Program-made: the position numbers and the translations under genes
Shown here: in pieces, positions 18,261 through 25,452 of the stretch
Numbering within the stretch: the stretch's first letter is position 1
Layout: each line of letters starts with the position of its first letter
Notes under the pieces: model-generated
The model's database searches: none
The model's input: the letters and a program-made list of their open reading frames with translations, nothing else
Told to the model about the DNA's origin: nothing
NCBI GenBank assembly: GCA_937928405.1
Contig: CALFWZ010000128.1
Span: 1 to 39,390 of the forward strand
Length of the DNA stretch: 39,390 bases
Reading direction: 5' to 3'
DNA from: an uncultured Saprospiraceae bacterium
GTDB taxonomy: Bacteria; Bacteroidota; Bacteroidia; Chitinophagales; Saprospiraceae

Positions 18261-19223
18261 TTATTCATTTTGTTCAAAATCTAACCACGGATAGGTTCTT
18301 TTTAATGCCAACATTTTTAATGTTCGTTGCTCGATGAATTGTTGATGGGCCGCGCTTTCTGGACGGAGGGGGCGATGCGTCAATGCTTTATTTATTTTGA
18401 GAATTTCATCATAATAAGCCTGTGATGTTTGTTGAAAACAACAGTTTCTAAAATATTCCCAAATATAATCTGTGGCCATTTCTGTAGGATGCATTAGATC
18501 GTTTTTATAAAAACGATAATCTCGCAAATCGTCCATCATTAATTCGTAAGCCGGAAAATAATAGATCGAATCAAAATTCTTTTCTAATTCGGCGCAAGCC
18601 AATAGCAAACTCGCTTTACTACGTTGGTTGGTGATCAAACCATCACGAAGATGTCGAACAGGACTAACCGTCAGTATGATTTTTAATTCAGGAAGCTGAT
18701 CCGTTATTTTTTTAAGAATAGGTGCTAAATTTTTATAAATATCTTCTGAAGAGAATAATTTTTTGGTAAAATGTTGACCAGGTAATTTATGACAATTAGC
18801 AACGACTTGTCCAGTGCTAATATTCACAAACCCATTGGCGGTTCCAAGTGTTAAAAGAAGGAGGTTTGATTTTTTTAATTGAGCCGACCCTTCGGTCAAG
18901 GTTTGATTCATTTTTGCTAAGGTTTCCTTTTGGTCAGGTCCTGAAAATGCTCCATGATGTTCAAAACTATGCCACTGTTCCTGATGATAAAATAGATCAT
19001 CCAAGGTAAAGGGAATTTCTTCTAAGAGGCGCAATAAGCCGCGAGCGATGGGGAAGGGATGATAAATAATTCCGAAAGGATTGAGCTGAACAGACCATCG
19101 ACTTATGTGAAAGCGGTTACCAATATGTTGCGCAAAGCAAGACCCTAGACAAAGCAGGTGATCATTCGGGCGGATTGGTGGTAGACCCGGTAATAGCGGT
19201 AATATGGTGCGAAAGGATTGCAT
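18261..19223 (-). CDS. GSCFA domain protein
   Basis: Protein of 320 residues with the naming motif GSCFA in LLCLGSCFAQHIGNRF. GSCFA proteins are related to SGNH/GDSL-type hydrolases, with the Ser or Gly-Ser-Cys block as the likely nucleophile site. The later segments LLLTLGTANGFV, ILTVSPVRHLRDG and the C-terminal NDLMHPTEMATDYIWEYF supply the conserved block with a His expected of SGNH enzymes. No signal peptide is visible. The frame reaches a TTG at 19235, but the ATG at 19223 (MQSFRTILPLLP) is preferred because the -7 box overlaps the TTG. The substrate is unknown; the family is common in Bacteroidota. Confidence 0.88.
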   Translation of the reverse strand: MQSFRTILPLLPGLPPIRPNDHLLCLGSCFAQHIGNRFHISRWSVQLNPFGIIYHPFPIARGLLRLLEEIPFTLDDLFYHQEQWHSFEHHGAFSGPDQKETLAKMNQTLTEGSAQLKKSNLLLLTLGTANGFVNISTGQVVANCHKLPGQHFTKKLFSSEDIYKNLAPILKKITDQLPELKIILTVSPVRHLRDGLITNQRSKASLLLACAELEKNFDSIYYFPAYELMMDDLRDYRFYKNDLMHPTEMATDYIWEYFRNCCFQQTSQAYYDEILKINKALTHRPLRPESAAHQQFIEQRTLKMLALKRTYPWLDFEQNE

Positions 19224-19232
19224 AGTTTCGCC

Positions 19233-19240
19233 CAAAAATA
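19233..19240 (-). promoter_or_regulatory. -7 box of the GSCFA gene
   Basis: On the minus strand the sequence is TATTTTTG, an exact TAnnTTTG match, ending 9 bases before the ATG at 19223. The leader would be very short. Its position argues against the upstream TTG start. Confidence 0.45.
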
Positions 19241-19316
19241 TTACTTTTAAGGTTTAGTAAGTAGTAGAGGAACAAAAAAATAAAAATAAGCGATACTAAC
19301 AACTTTGATCTAGCGC

Positions 19317-20645
19317 ATGAATATTTTCAGTAGGTTATTTGGGATAGGCAAAGGCGGAGCAGCACCAAAAGTACACTTTGGGCGCTACACGGATGCTTAT
19401 AAGACGGTTGAGCAGTATGATGCTTGGGATCAATCTCAGGAATTGTTTGAGGCAGAAAACTATACCGATGCCTATGCCTCCTTCCTAGAATATCTGAATG
19501 ATCCTACGATTGATAATGTCCGGTACGAAAAAAATGCGGAGGGAATCAAATTTGAATTTTTTCAGGGTTCAAAAAAAATAGAAGGAATTGCCAACCAAAA
19601 GCAGGTAATAGTAGAAGCTAAAATCGCACAAGCAAGTCAGCTGGATGCTGCTTTTATGGAGCGATTGATTCGCCGAAATTTTGACTTAAAATATGCCCGA
19701 TTTGCCTTGGATGAGTCGAACGTATTGACCATTAAGTTTGATACCTATACGCTAGACGGTTCTCCTTACAAACTATATTATGCGCTAAAAGAATTGGCCA
19801 CCAACGCTGATAAACAAGATGACTTATTGGAAGACGAATTTCAAAACATCACCTTGGTGGGTGTAGATCACGTCAAAAATATTAGCAAAAAGGAAAAGCA
19901 GATCAAATATGCTTTTTTTACAAAAAAAATAGAAGCCGTCGTAAATCCTATTTCCGATCATGGAAAAACCGTAGAAGAATATCCTGGGGGACTGGGTTAT
20001 CATTTGCTGAATACTGCTTATAAGCTCGATTATCTAATTCGCCCAGAAGGTTTTATGATGGAGTCGTTAGAAAGAATTCACCGACTTTATTTTTCTAAAG
20101 ACGATCGGACGATGGCAGAAAAAGTAGCGACGGTGCGATCAGAATTTCAAGCTTTACTGGAGCGCCCGGCGGAAGATTATTATCGTGAATTATATTTGAC
20201 TACCTCCACTTTTGGAATTACCAATCCGGCCAGCCACGATCGAGTTCGGAGTTTTATAGATGGAGAATTGGGAAATATGAAATGGTTTCGACAAAACGGT
20301 TATTTAGATACAGCGTTGGCTGTTCCAGGCTATATTGTTGGATATTGTCTTTTTAATTATGCAGTTCCTTTGCCAGATCGTGCCTTTTTTCATTTATATT
20401 ATCAGATTATGGAACCAGCCTATTTTACGGAGTTAGGTTTTTCTGAAGTATATTATGATCTAGAAAAAAAGACCTTTGATAAAAAAGAAATCCGACGCGC
20501 CATTCGTAATATTGTTAAAACTCATCGACAAAAATTCCCTAAACTAAATCCAGAAATTGGCAGTCTAGATTTTACAGATTGTGCAGGATTTGCCAAATCT
20601 TACCTTTTAATGGTACGTAACGTAAATATGATGAAGTTGCAATGA
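19317..20645 (+). CDS. Uncharacterised protein, partner of the downstream protease
   Basis: Protein of 442 residues that I cannot assign to a named family. It has no signal peptide or membrane helix and looks cytoplasmic. Residues about 30-60 look like a small helical repeat (AWDQSQELFEAENYTDAYASF). Residues about 65-150 alternate strands and helices in a way that resembles the YbjN/type III secretion chaperone fold (GIKFEFFQGSKKIEGIANQK, then ARFALDESNVLTIKFDTYT). The C-terminal 250 residues are mostly helical with many aromatic residues. Its stop overlaps the protease start in an ATGA junction, so the two are translationally coupled and probably act together. Function is unknown; the chaperone-fold idea is a structural guess. 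Confidence 0.75.
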   Translation: MNIFSRLFGIGKGGAAPKVHFGRYTDAYKTVEQYDAWDQSQELFEAENYTDAYASFLEYLNDPTIDNVRYEKNAEGIKFEFFQGSKKIEGIANQKQVIVEAKIAQASQLDAAFMERLIRRNFDLKYARFALDESNVLTIKFDTYTLDGSPYKLYYALKELATNADKQDDLLEDEFQNITLVGVDHVKNISKKEKQIKYAFFTKKIEAVVNPISDHGKTVEEYPGGLGYHLLNTAYKLDYLIRPEGFMMESLERIHRLYFSKDDRTMAEKVATVRSEFQALLERPAEDYYRELYLTTSTFGITNPASHDRVRSFIDGELGNMKWFRQNGYLDTALAVPGYIVGYCLFNYAVPLPDRAFFHLYYQIMEPAYFTELGFSEVYYDLEKKTFDKKEIRRAIRNIVKTHRQKFPKLNPEIGSLDFTDCAGFAKSYLLMVRNVNMMKLQ

Positions 20646-21766
20646 GGAAGTCACTACTAAAAAACGGAATTATTCAGATTGCTACTCCTCATAGTACGGG
20701 GACAGGATTTATTTTAGGCGAAGAGCGATTGATTATTACCAACGAGCACGTAGTCCGCGATAATCGGGAAGTGGTAGTTTATGGTTTTAACTTTCGGCAG
20801 CAAATCGTTCCAGTCGTTTATCTAGATGAAAAATATGATCTGGCTTTTTTGAAGATACCAGAAGGGTTTGAAGGAGCTACCTTGTCATTAGAAACGGCGC
20901 ATCCTCCAGCATTAGAGGATGCTATTTATGCTGCGGGACATCCATATGGCGCTGACTTTGTCGTGCAATCTGGTAATATTACTGCTTTGGCAGAGATCAG
21001 TTATGGTATTCCTTTTATGCATCATACCGCTATGTTGAGTCCCGGGTTTAGTGGAGGACCATTAGTAAACGAAGCTGGAAAAGTCATCGGAGTTAATACT
21101 TTTTTGACAAGAAAAGACGAATTTATTGGGTTTACACTGCCAGTTGATCGGCTAATCCAACAGATCAAGCAATTTAAAAATAGTAAAATGCCTATTGCTG
21201 CGCTCTGTGGTAGTTGTGAATTATTGGTTTCGGAGGTTTCTATTGAGGCACATCGTTGTCCAGGCTGTAACCATTCTATCCAGTTGGCTTCTTCTATAAA
21301 ACCCTACGAACCAGTGGGCATGGCATTAACCATCGAACAGTTATTGACCAGATTAAAGTACGCCGCAAAATTGGCGCGACGTGGCGTAAATAACTGGGAT
21401 ATTGTGAAAGGAAGTGCCCATATAAACATCTCTTATTACGAAAAGTCTGGCTTAATAATTGGAGACTCCTATTTGTGTCATCTTCCAACACAAGATCTTT
21501 CCCCCCTTTATCAGTTTTTGCTACGGCAAAATTACCAGTTAGAAGGATTGACACTAAGCATCAAAGGTAATGCGGTGGTATTATCGCTCTTAATCTACGA
21601 TCGGTATTTAAATTTAGATACTGGAAGCAGGTTATTTGAGCATTTATTTAAAACCGCAGATGATTTGGATAATATACTCATAGAAGAATATGGTGCTAGC
21701 TGGATAAAAGAACCCCCAACAATAGAAAAGGTAGAAGAGGATGATTTTCCAGAACGGTTGAAATAA
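20642..21766 (+). CDS. Trypsin-like serine protease with zinc ribbon and C-terminal chaperone-like domain
   Basis: Fusion protein of 374 residues. Residues about 1-180 are a trypsin/HtrA-type protease: GTGFILGEERLIITNEHVV with catalytic His, EKYDLAFLKIP with Asp, and GFSGGPLVNEAGKVIGVN with Ser. A zinc ribbon follows (CGSC then CPGC, about 187-212). The last 150 residues form a separate alpha/beta domain that resembles the YbjN/type III chaperone-like part of the upstream protein (INISYYEKSGLIIGDSYLC, LEGLTLSIKGNAVVLSLLIY). No signal peptide, membrane anchor or PDZ domain is present, so it is likely cytoplasmic, which is unusual for HtrA-like proteases. It overlaps the upstream gene by 4 bases. 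Confidence 0.85.
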   Translation: MRKSLLKNGIIQIATPHSTGTGFILGEERLIITNEHVVRDNREVVVYGFNFRQQIVPVVYLDEKYDLAFLKIPEGFEGATLSLETAHPPALEDAIYAAGHPYGADFVVQSGNITALAEISYGIPFMHHTAMLSPGFSGGPLVNEAGKVIGVNTFLTRKDEFIGFTLPVDRLIQQIKQFKNSKMPIAALCGSCELLVSEVSIEAHRCPGCNHSIQLASSIKPYEPVGMALTIEQLLTRLKYAAKLARRGVNNWDIVKGSAHINISYYEKSGLIIGDSYLCHLPTQDLSPLYQFLLRQNYQLEGLTLSIKGNAVVLSLLIYDRYLNLDTGSRLFEHLFKTADDLDNILIEEYGASWIKEPPTIEKVEEDDFPERLK

Positions 21767-22114
21767 TCATTAAGTTTAACACGTTAAGTAATTCGTTGGC
21801 CTTAGTGCCCGAAATACACCTCTATTTACAGCCTATCCATGAGTACTTTAGCAAGAATGTTCTTCCTGAAATGATAAGGAATTGTTAAAAACAGCCGTAA
21901 AACGCTCTTTTTTATCTTATTAGGGAAATATTATTATAATATATCGGGAAATTCAGTATTTTTACTTTTCGTGATGGATGTAGGCCGTATTTTTAGCAAT
22001 CCCTCCCCATTATCACAAGTATTTACTTACGTTCCGTGTCTATTTTTCCCATGATACTGTTCTGCTTTGGCTGAACAAGTAAGTATCTATTATTCATTTT
22101 AATCAATTGTTGAC
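21767..22114. other. Non-coding gap before porP
   Basis: A 348-base AT-rich gap with no credible gene. It contains a short inverted repeat TTAAC-AC-GTTAA just after the protease stop and an AT-rich stretch with TTATTATAATATATCGGG. I see no clear terminator or TAnnTTTG promoter, although the PorP gene must be transcribed from within this gap. Confidence 0.4.
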
Positions 22115-23164
22115 ATGAAAAGATTGACACAAATTTTATTTCTTTTTGCCTTTTTAGCATTGGGTAGTACCAGTCTGAAAGCGCAAGACATTCATTTTTC
22201 CCAATTTTACTTGTCCCCACTCAATCTCAACCCTGCCTTAACTGGGGTGATGAATTGTAATGTACGACTGGTAGCCAACTACCGTAATCAGTGGTCAAGT
22301 GTTTTAAAGCAGAATGCCTTTAAAACATACTCTGCTTCTTACGATCAGCGAATTGCTGTCGGACGATATGATTATTTCGGTATCGGTGGTTCCTTCTGGG
22401 GCGATAAAGCGGGAGAATCTGAATTTTCTACTCTACAAGGAAAATTATCCGCTTCTTATAGTAAGAAAATGGGTGGTTACCGTTCTAAAGCACATTACTT
22501 AGTATTTGGTGCTGAGGTAGGCGTAACACAACGTAGTGTACAGTTTCAGAACCTTCGTTGGGGAAACCAACAAACTGGAGGTGTTTTTAATGAAAACATT
22601 GGCTCTGGAGAAAATTTCACAAATAACAACCTCATTTTCGCAGATGTTTCTGCTGGATTATTATGGTTTACGATTCTAGATGATAATAGTAATTTCTACC
22701 TAGGAGGTGCTTATCATCACTTGAACCGGGCAGATCAGTCCTTTAATAACCAACAATTTGAGGCATTGTATAGTAAGTTTACGGTACACGCTGGTGGTGA
22801 ATTTATGATGGGTAGTAAATTAGGTTTAGTACCTGGTATCGTTACCCTTTTCCAAGGACCATCTTTTGAGTTGAATACTGGAACAAGTTTGAAGTTTTTA
22901 TTGGGTAATTCCCGTACCAACTACCAAGCCTTTCAGGTTGGAGCATGGATGCGTATTTCTAACCACTTCCAGCAAAGTGTAACGGCAGATGCCTTTATCC
23001 TTTCTACTAAATTTGATTATAACGATTTCTCTTTTGGTTTCAGTTATGATGTAAACGTATCTAGCTTGAAGGCTGCGAGTGACTCGCAAGGAGCCTTTGA
23101 ATTTGCGATGGTTTATAAGATTTGTGGAAACGAGAAAAGAAATGTTTATTGTCCTAACTTCTAG
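22115..23164 (+). CDS. PorP/SprF family type IX secretion system membrane protein
   Basis: Outer-membrane protein of 349 residues with a Sec signal peptide (about 1-23, ending SLKAQ). The mature start DIHFSQFYLSPLNLNPALTG is the hallmark of the PorP/SprF family, which is linked to type IX secretion and gliding and often paired with surface adhesins. The rest is beta-rich, with many aromatic strands (YFGIGGSFWGDKAG, HLNRADQSF, FDYNDFSFGFSYDVN). Length and the C-terminal MVYKICGN are usual. It stands alone, not in a gld/por cluster, and is followed by a strong terminator, so it is a single-gene transcript. Several paralogues are typical per genome. Confidence 0.92.
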   Translation: MKRLTQILFLFAFLALGSTSLKAQDIHFSQFYLSPLNLNPALTGVMNCNVRLVANYRNQWSSVLKQNAFKTYSASYDQRIAVGRYDYFGIGGSFWGDKAGESEFSTLQGKLSASYSKKMGGYRSKAHYLVFGAEVGVTQRSVQFQNLRWGNQQTGGVFNENIGSGENFTNNNLIFADVSAGLLWFTILDDNSNFYLGGAYHHLNRADQSFNNQQFEALYSKFTVHAGGEFMMGSKLGLVPGIVTLFQGPSFELNTGTSLKFLLGNSRTNYQAFQVGAWMRISNHFQQSVTADAFILSTKFDYNDFSFGFSYDVNVSSLKAASDSQGAFEFAMVYKICGNEKRNVYCPNF

Positions 23165-23209
23165 GATCGAAGATAAGTCGTCTTTTATTTTTAAATAAAA
23201 GCAGAAAGT

Positions 23210-23247
23210 CCCGAAAGTGATATTAATTACTTTCGGGATATTTTTTT
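23210..23247 (+). terminator. Intrinsic terminator of porP
   Basis: A perfect 9-bp stem, CCCGAAAGT (23210-23218) with ACTTTCGGG (23229-23237), is followed by ATA and seven Ts. A second AT-only palindrome, CTTTTATTT-TT-AAATAAAAG, lies just before it at 23182-23201. Confidence 0.85.
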
Positions 23248-23479
23248 AGGCAAATACGAATAAATTTAAAAAAAATCACTATTTTCGCCTTAATTAAATA
23301 GTATTTCTCTATTATATGAAGACTATTTTTTTAAACAGCATACAATACCAACCTACACAGACTTTACATTAATTATTACTGATAACACTATAATTAACGC
23401 TTCCCCGCGGAGGAATGACAAATCAATTATTTTGATTTGGAAGGGAGGGATTATCTAAAAACAAAAAAATCAGGGAACC
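23248..23479. other. Leader region of the bactofilin gene
   Basis: No gene. It carries a perfect 8-bp hairpin CAAATCAA-TTATT-TTGATTTG at 23419-23439, flanked by CTTCC (23400-23404) and GGAAG (23439-23443), about 40 bases before the bactofilin ATG. A weaker inverted repeat ACTATTT/AAATAGT lies at 23278-23302. Either could be an operator or leader structure; no known riboswitch is recognised. Confidence 0.35.
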
Positions 23480-23953
23480 ATGTTTGGTAGCAAAAACAAA
23501 GAAATAAATAATGCCAATAAAAAAGGCGGAATTATACCTTCTGCTTCACCCCATTCTCTTAATACACTGGTCAAAGGAACCACGGTAGAAGGAACCATCA
23601 GATGCGAGAGTGATATTCGTATTGATGGCACGGTCAAGGGGTCTTTAGATTGTAAAGCAAAAGTAATCATTGGACCACAGGGGCTCGTAGATGGAGATGT
23701 CATTTGCGAAAATGCCGTGATTGAAGGTCGTTTTGAAGGAACTTTACAAGTAGCAGAATTGCTGAATGTGCGTGAAACAGCACACGTAAATGGTGATATC
23801 AAAACCAATAAATTAATTGTACAATCTGGAGCGATCTTTAATGTAGCCTGTAAAATGGGCGTTCAGTCAACCAGCAATGGTGTATCCGCTTCCAAAGCAT
23901 CCACCAATAATATTGTCAAAGCAGGAAAAAAAGCCAGCGAAGTCCAAGCCTAG
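23480..23953 (+). CDS. Bactofilin (polymer-forming cytoskeletal protein)
   Basis: Bactofilin of 157 residues that polymerises into cytoskeletal filaments at the membrane. The central domain (about 30-125) is a right-handed beta-helix made of short hydrophobic repeats: GTTVEGTIRCESDIRIDGTV, GSLDCKAKVIIGPQGLV, DGDVICENAVIEGRFEGTL, and so on. The N-terminal 25 residues and C-terminal 35 residues are disordered and Ala/Ser/Lys-rich, as usual. In many Bacteroidota this gene precedes AtpZ and the ATP synthase Fo genes, and it does so here for AtpZ. The 3' end may overlap the AtpZ gene. Confidence 0.92.
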   Translation: MFGSKNKEINNANKKGGIIPSASPHSLNTLVKGTTVEGTIRCESDIRIDGTVKGSLDCKAKVIIGPQGLVDGDVICENAVIEGRFEGTLQVAELLNVRETAHVNGDIKTNKLIVQSGAIFNVACKMGVQSTSNGVSASKASTNNIVKAGKKASEVQA

Positions 23954-24152
23954 TACTAGTGCTGCCTTCATGAAATATATGGGCATGGCCACACAGATGG
24001 CGGTGACCGTAGGTGTAGGTGCATTTTTAGGTCAAAAAGCGGATGCTCATTATGGTAACGAAAAACCACTTTTTACGATTTTGGGCGCCGTCATTGGTAT
24101 CACTGCTATTTTGTATCTGATTGTAAAAGACCTTACCCGACCAACGCCTTGA
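23913..24152 (+). CDS. atpZ: AtpZ/AtpI family Fo assembly protein
   Basis: Small membrane protein with two hydrophobic helices (ATQMAVTVGVGAFLG and PLFTILGAVIGITAILYLIV) separated by a short loop, ending in KDL. This is the AtpZ (ATPase_gene1) pattern. The family helps assemble or supply magnesium to the ATP synthase Fo sector. Start choice is uncertain. A TTG at 23913 gives a 79-residue protein with the usual basic tail (SKQEKKPAKSK) and overlaps the bactofilin end by 41 bases; the ATG at 23970 gives only 60 residues without the tail; the ATG at 23877 adds residues translated from bactofilin sequence. It overlaps the next gene by 4 bases. Confidence 0.78.
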   Translation: MSKQEKKPAKSKPSTSAAFMKYMGMATQMAVTVGVGAFLGQKADAHYGNEKPLFTILGAVIGITAILYLIVKDLTRPTP

Positions 24153-24562
24153 CCATATTCAATTTTTTTAAAGAATTAGCCATCGCTGCGATAGGAGTGG
24201 CGATTTTGTTATTTATCTTGCACCAGCCTGATAAGTTTAGTCATTTACCGCCCTTTTCTTGGTCTTGTTGGCTTTTCTTTATCGTTTTTAGTATTGCCAT
24301 CTATTTCTATGGTTTACGGGCTGCTCGAAGTCCCAACCGACAAGCTTTTACCAATGCTACGATAGGATTTATTTTTTTAAAAATGGTGTCATCGGTTGCA
24401 TTCGTTTTTATTTATGTGAAAATAAATAAACCTCCTGACGCATTATTCATCATTCCATTTTTTATCAATTATCTTTGCTTCACTATTTTTGAAACCCGGT
24501 TTATGATCTTGCTGGGAAAAATTAGACCTAAACGCCCCGTAAAGCAAACTAGTGAGGCGTAG
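24149..24562 (+). CDS. AtpI-like membrane protein
   Basis: Integral membrane protein of 137 residues with four predicted helices: near 12-25 (LAIAAIGVAILLFIL), 38-55 (WLFFIVFSIAIYFYGL), 68-90 (ATIGFIFLKMVSSVAFVFIYV) and 97-118 (ALFIIPFFINYLCFTIFETRF). Topology and position after AtpZ fit the small protein that precedes atpB in many Bacteroidota ATP synthase operons. It starts with TTG, which overlaps the AtpZ stop (TTGA junction). The next gene is not atpB but a biotin carrier, so the usual run of Fo genes does not follow here. Specific function is unproven. Confidence 0.7.
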   Translation: MTIFNFFKELAIAAIGVAILLFILHQPDKFSHLPPFSWSCWLFFIVFSIAIYFYGLRAARSPNRQAFTNATIGFIFLKMVSSVAFVFIYVKINKPPDALFIIPFFINYLCFTIFETRFMILLGKIRPKRPVKQTSEA

Positions 24563-24588
24563 TGTGTTGAGCATTAGAATTATCTCTT

Positions 24589-25071
24589 ATGAAAAAATAT
24601 GCCATTACGGTCAACGACCAAAATACCATTGAAGTAGAAAAGGAACAGGTGAACAACTTGGATATGATCCAACAGCCCGATGGTACTTATCATCTACTAT
24701 ATGAAAACGAATCCTATCATATAGAAATTCTTAACAACGATGCCAGCCAAAAACAGCTCAAACTACTTGTTAATGGACAACCTTATCATCTTAAAATAGA
24801 AGACGAATACGATCAACTGGTTCGTCAATTAGGTCTAGAAGTGGTCAACACGCAAAAGGTAAACGAAATTAAGGCGCCAATGCCGGGCCTAGTCCTTGAG
24901 GTAAACGTTGAACCTGGTCAAACCATTACAAAAGGAGATCCACTCCTAATCCTTGAAGCCATGAAAATGGAAAACGTAATCAAATCTGCTGGAGATGGGG
25001 TAGTGGAAGAAATATTAGTTGCCAAAGGTGCAGCAGTAGAAAAAGGAGCGTTATTGATTAAATTGGCGTAG
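24589..25071 (+). CDS. Biotin carboxyl carrier protein (acyl-CoA carboxylase or decarboxylase subunit)
   Basis: Protein of 160 residues whose last 70 residues form a biotinyl domain: IKAPMPGLVLEVNVEPGQ followed by EAMKMEN with the biotinylated Lys126. The N-terminal half is beta-rich, as in the carrier parts of propionyl-CoA or acetyl-CoA carboxylases. It carries carboxybiotin between carboxylase and carboxyltransferase subunits, which are encoded elsewhere. It begins 26 bases after the AtpI-like gene and lies 5' of the acyl-CoA dehydrogenase gene, but a 381-base gap with its own regulatory signals separates those two. Confidence 0.9.
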   Translation: MKKYAITVNDQNTIEVEKEQVNNLDMIQQPDGTYHLLYENESYHIEILNNDASQKQLKLLVNGQPYHLKIEDEYDQLVRQLGLEVVNTQKVNEIKAPMPGLVLEVNVEPGQTITKGDPLLILEAMKMENVIKSAGDGVVEEILVAKGAAVEKGALLIKLA

Positions 25072-25331
25072 GCAAAAACCACTATTATTTCTGTATAACT
25101 TTGTCCAAGTACTTACTATTCTCCAAAAATTCTGTTTTACACCGAAATGTTAGCTAATTCCCATTAGTTCTGATATCCCCTGCCTTGTTTTCTCAGCTTC
25201 TCCTTGAATTGGTGTTAATTTTGCATTTATCTTCTAGAGAGATAATTATATGGAAAAACTCAATTTCCGTTGATTAAAATTCTGTCTTTTAGAACTAATC
25301 AAAGCTTTTTTTGTTAAGTATCTACAATTTT
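25072..25331. other. Non-coding DNA between the biotin carrier and the acyl-CoA dehydrogenase promoter
   Basis: No gene is visible. A 9-base inverted pair ATTAGTTCT (25163-25171) and AGAACTAAT (25291-25299) is widely spaced and of doubtful meaning. The remainder of this 381-base intergenic region, up to 25452, holds the promoter and twin palindromes described separately. Confidence 0.4.
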
Positions 25332-25345
25332 TGCGAAAATTCGCT
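25332..25345. promoter_or_regulatory. Upstream operator-like palindrome (copy 1)
   Basis: TGCGAA-AA-TTCGCT contains a perfect GCGAA/TTCGC inverted repeat with a 2-base centre. Its centre is 63 bp upstream of the centre of copy 2, close to six helical turns. Confidence 0.55.
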
Positions 25346-25386
25346 AATAATTCACTTTTTTCTGCGTTTTTTATTCAAATATCATT

Positions 25387-25394
25387 TATATTTG
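25387..25394 (+). promoter_or_regulatory. -7 box of the acyl-CoA dehydrogenase gene
   Basis: TATATTTG matches TAnnTTTG exactly. Transcription would begin around 25401, inside operator copy 2, leaving a leader of about 50 bases. The -33 element is not clear (only a CTG near 25362). Confidence 0.55.
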
Positions 25395-25408
25395 AGCGAA
25401 AATTCGCT
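25395..25408. promoter_or_regulatory. Operator-like palindrome over the transcription start (copy 2)
   Basis: AGCGAA-AA-TTCGCT, a 6+6 inverted repeat, immediately follows the -7 box and would cover the transcription start. It shares 13 of 14 bases with copy 1. This position is typical for a repressor site. Confidence 0.6.
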
Positions 25409-25452
25409 ATTTTATTTAAAAATCTACTTCAAACAATAAAAAATAATTTATC

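Noticed and set aside
19223..19235. TTG start extending the GSCFA protein
   Set aside because: The TTG overlaps the -7 promoter box, so it cannot be in the transcript from that promoter.
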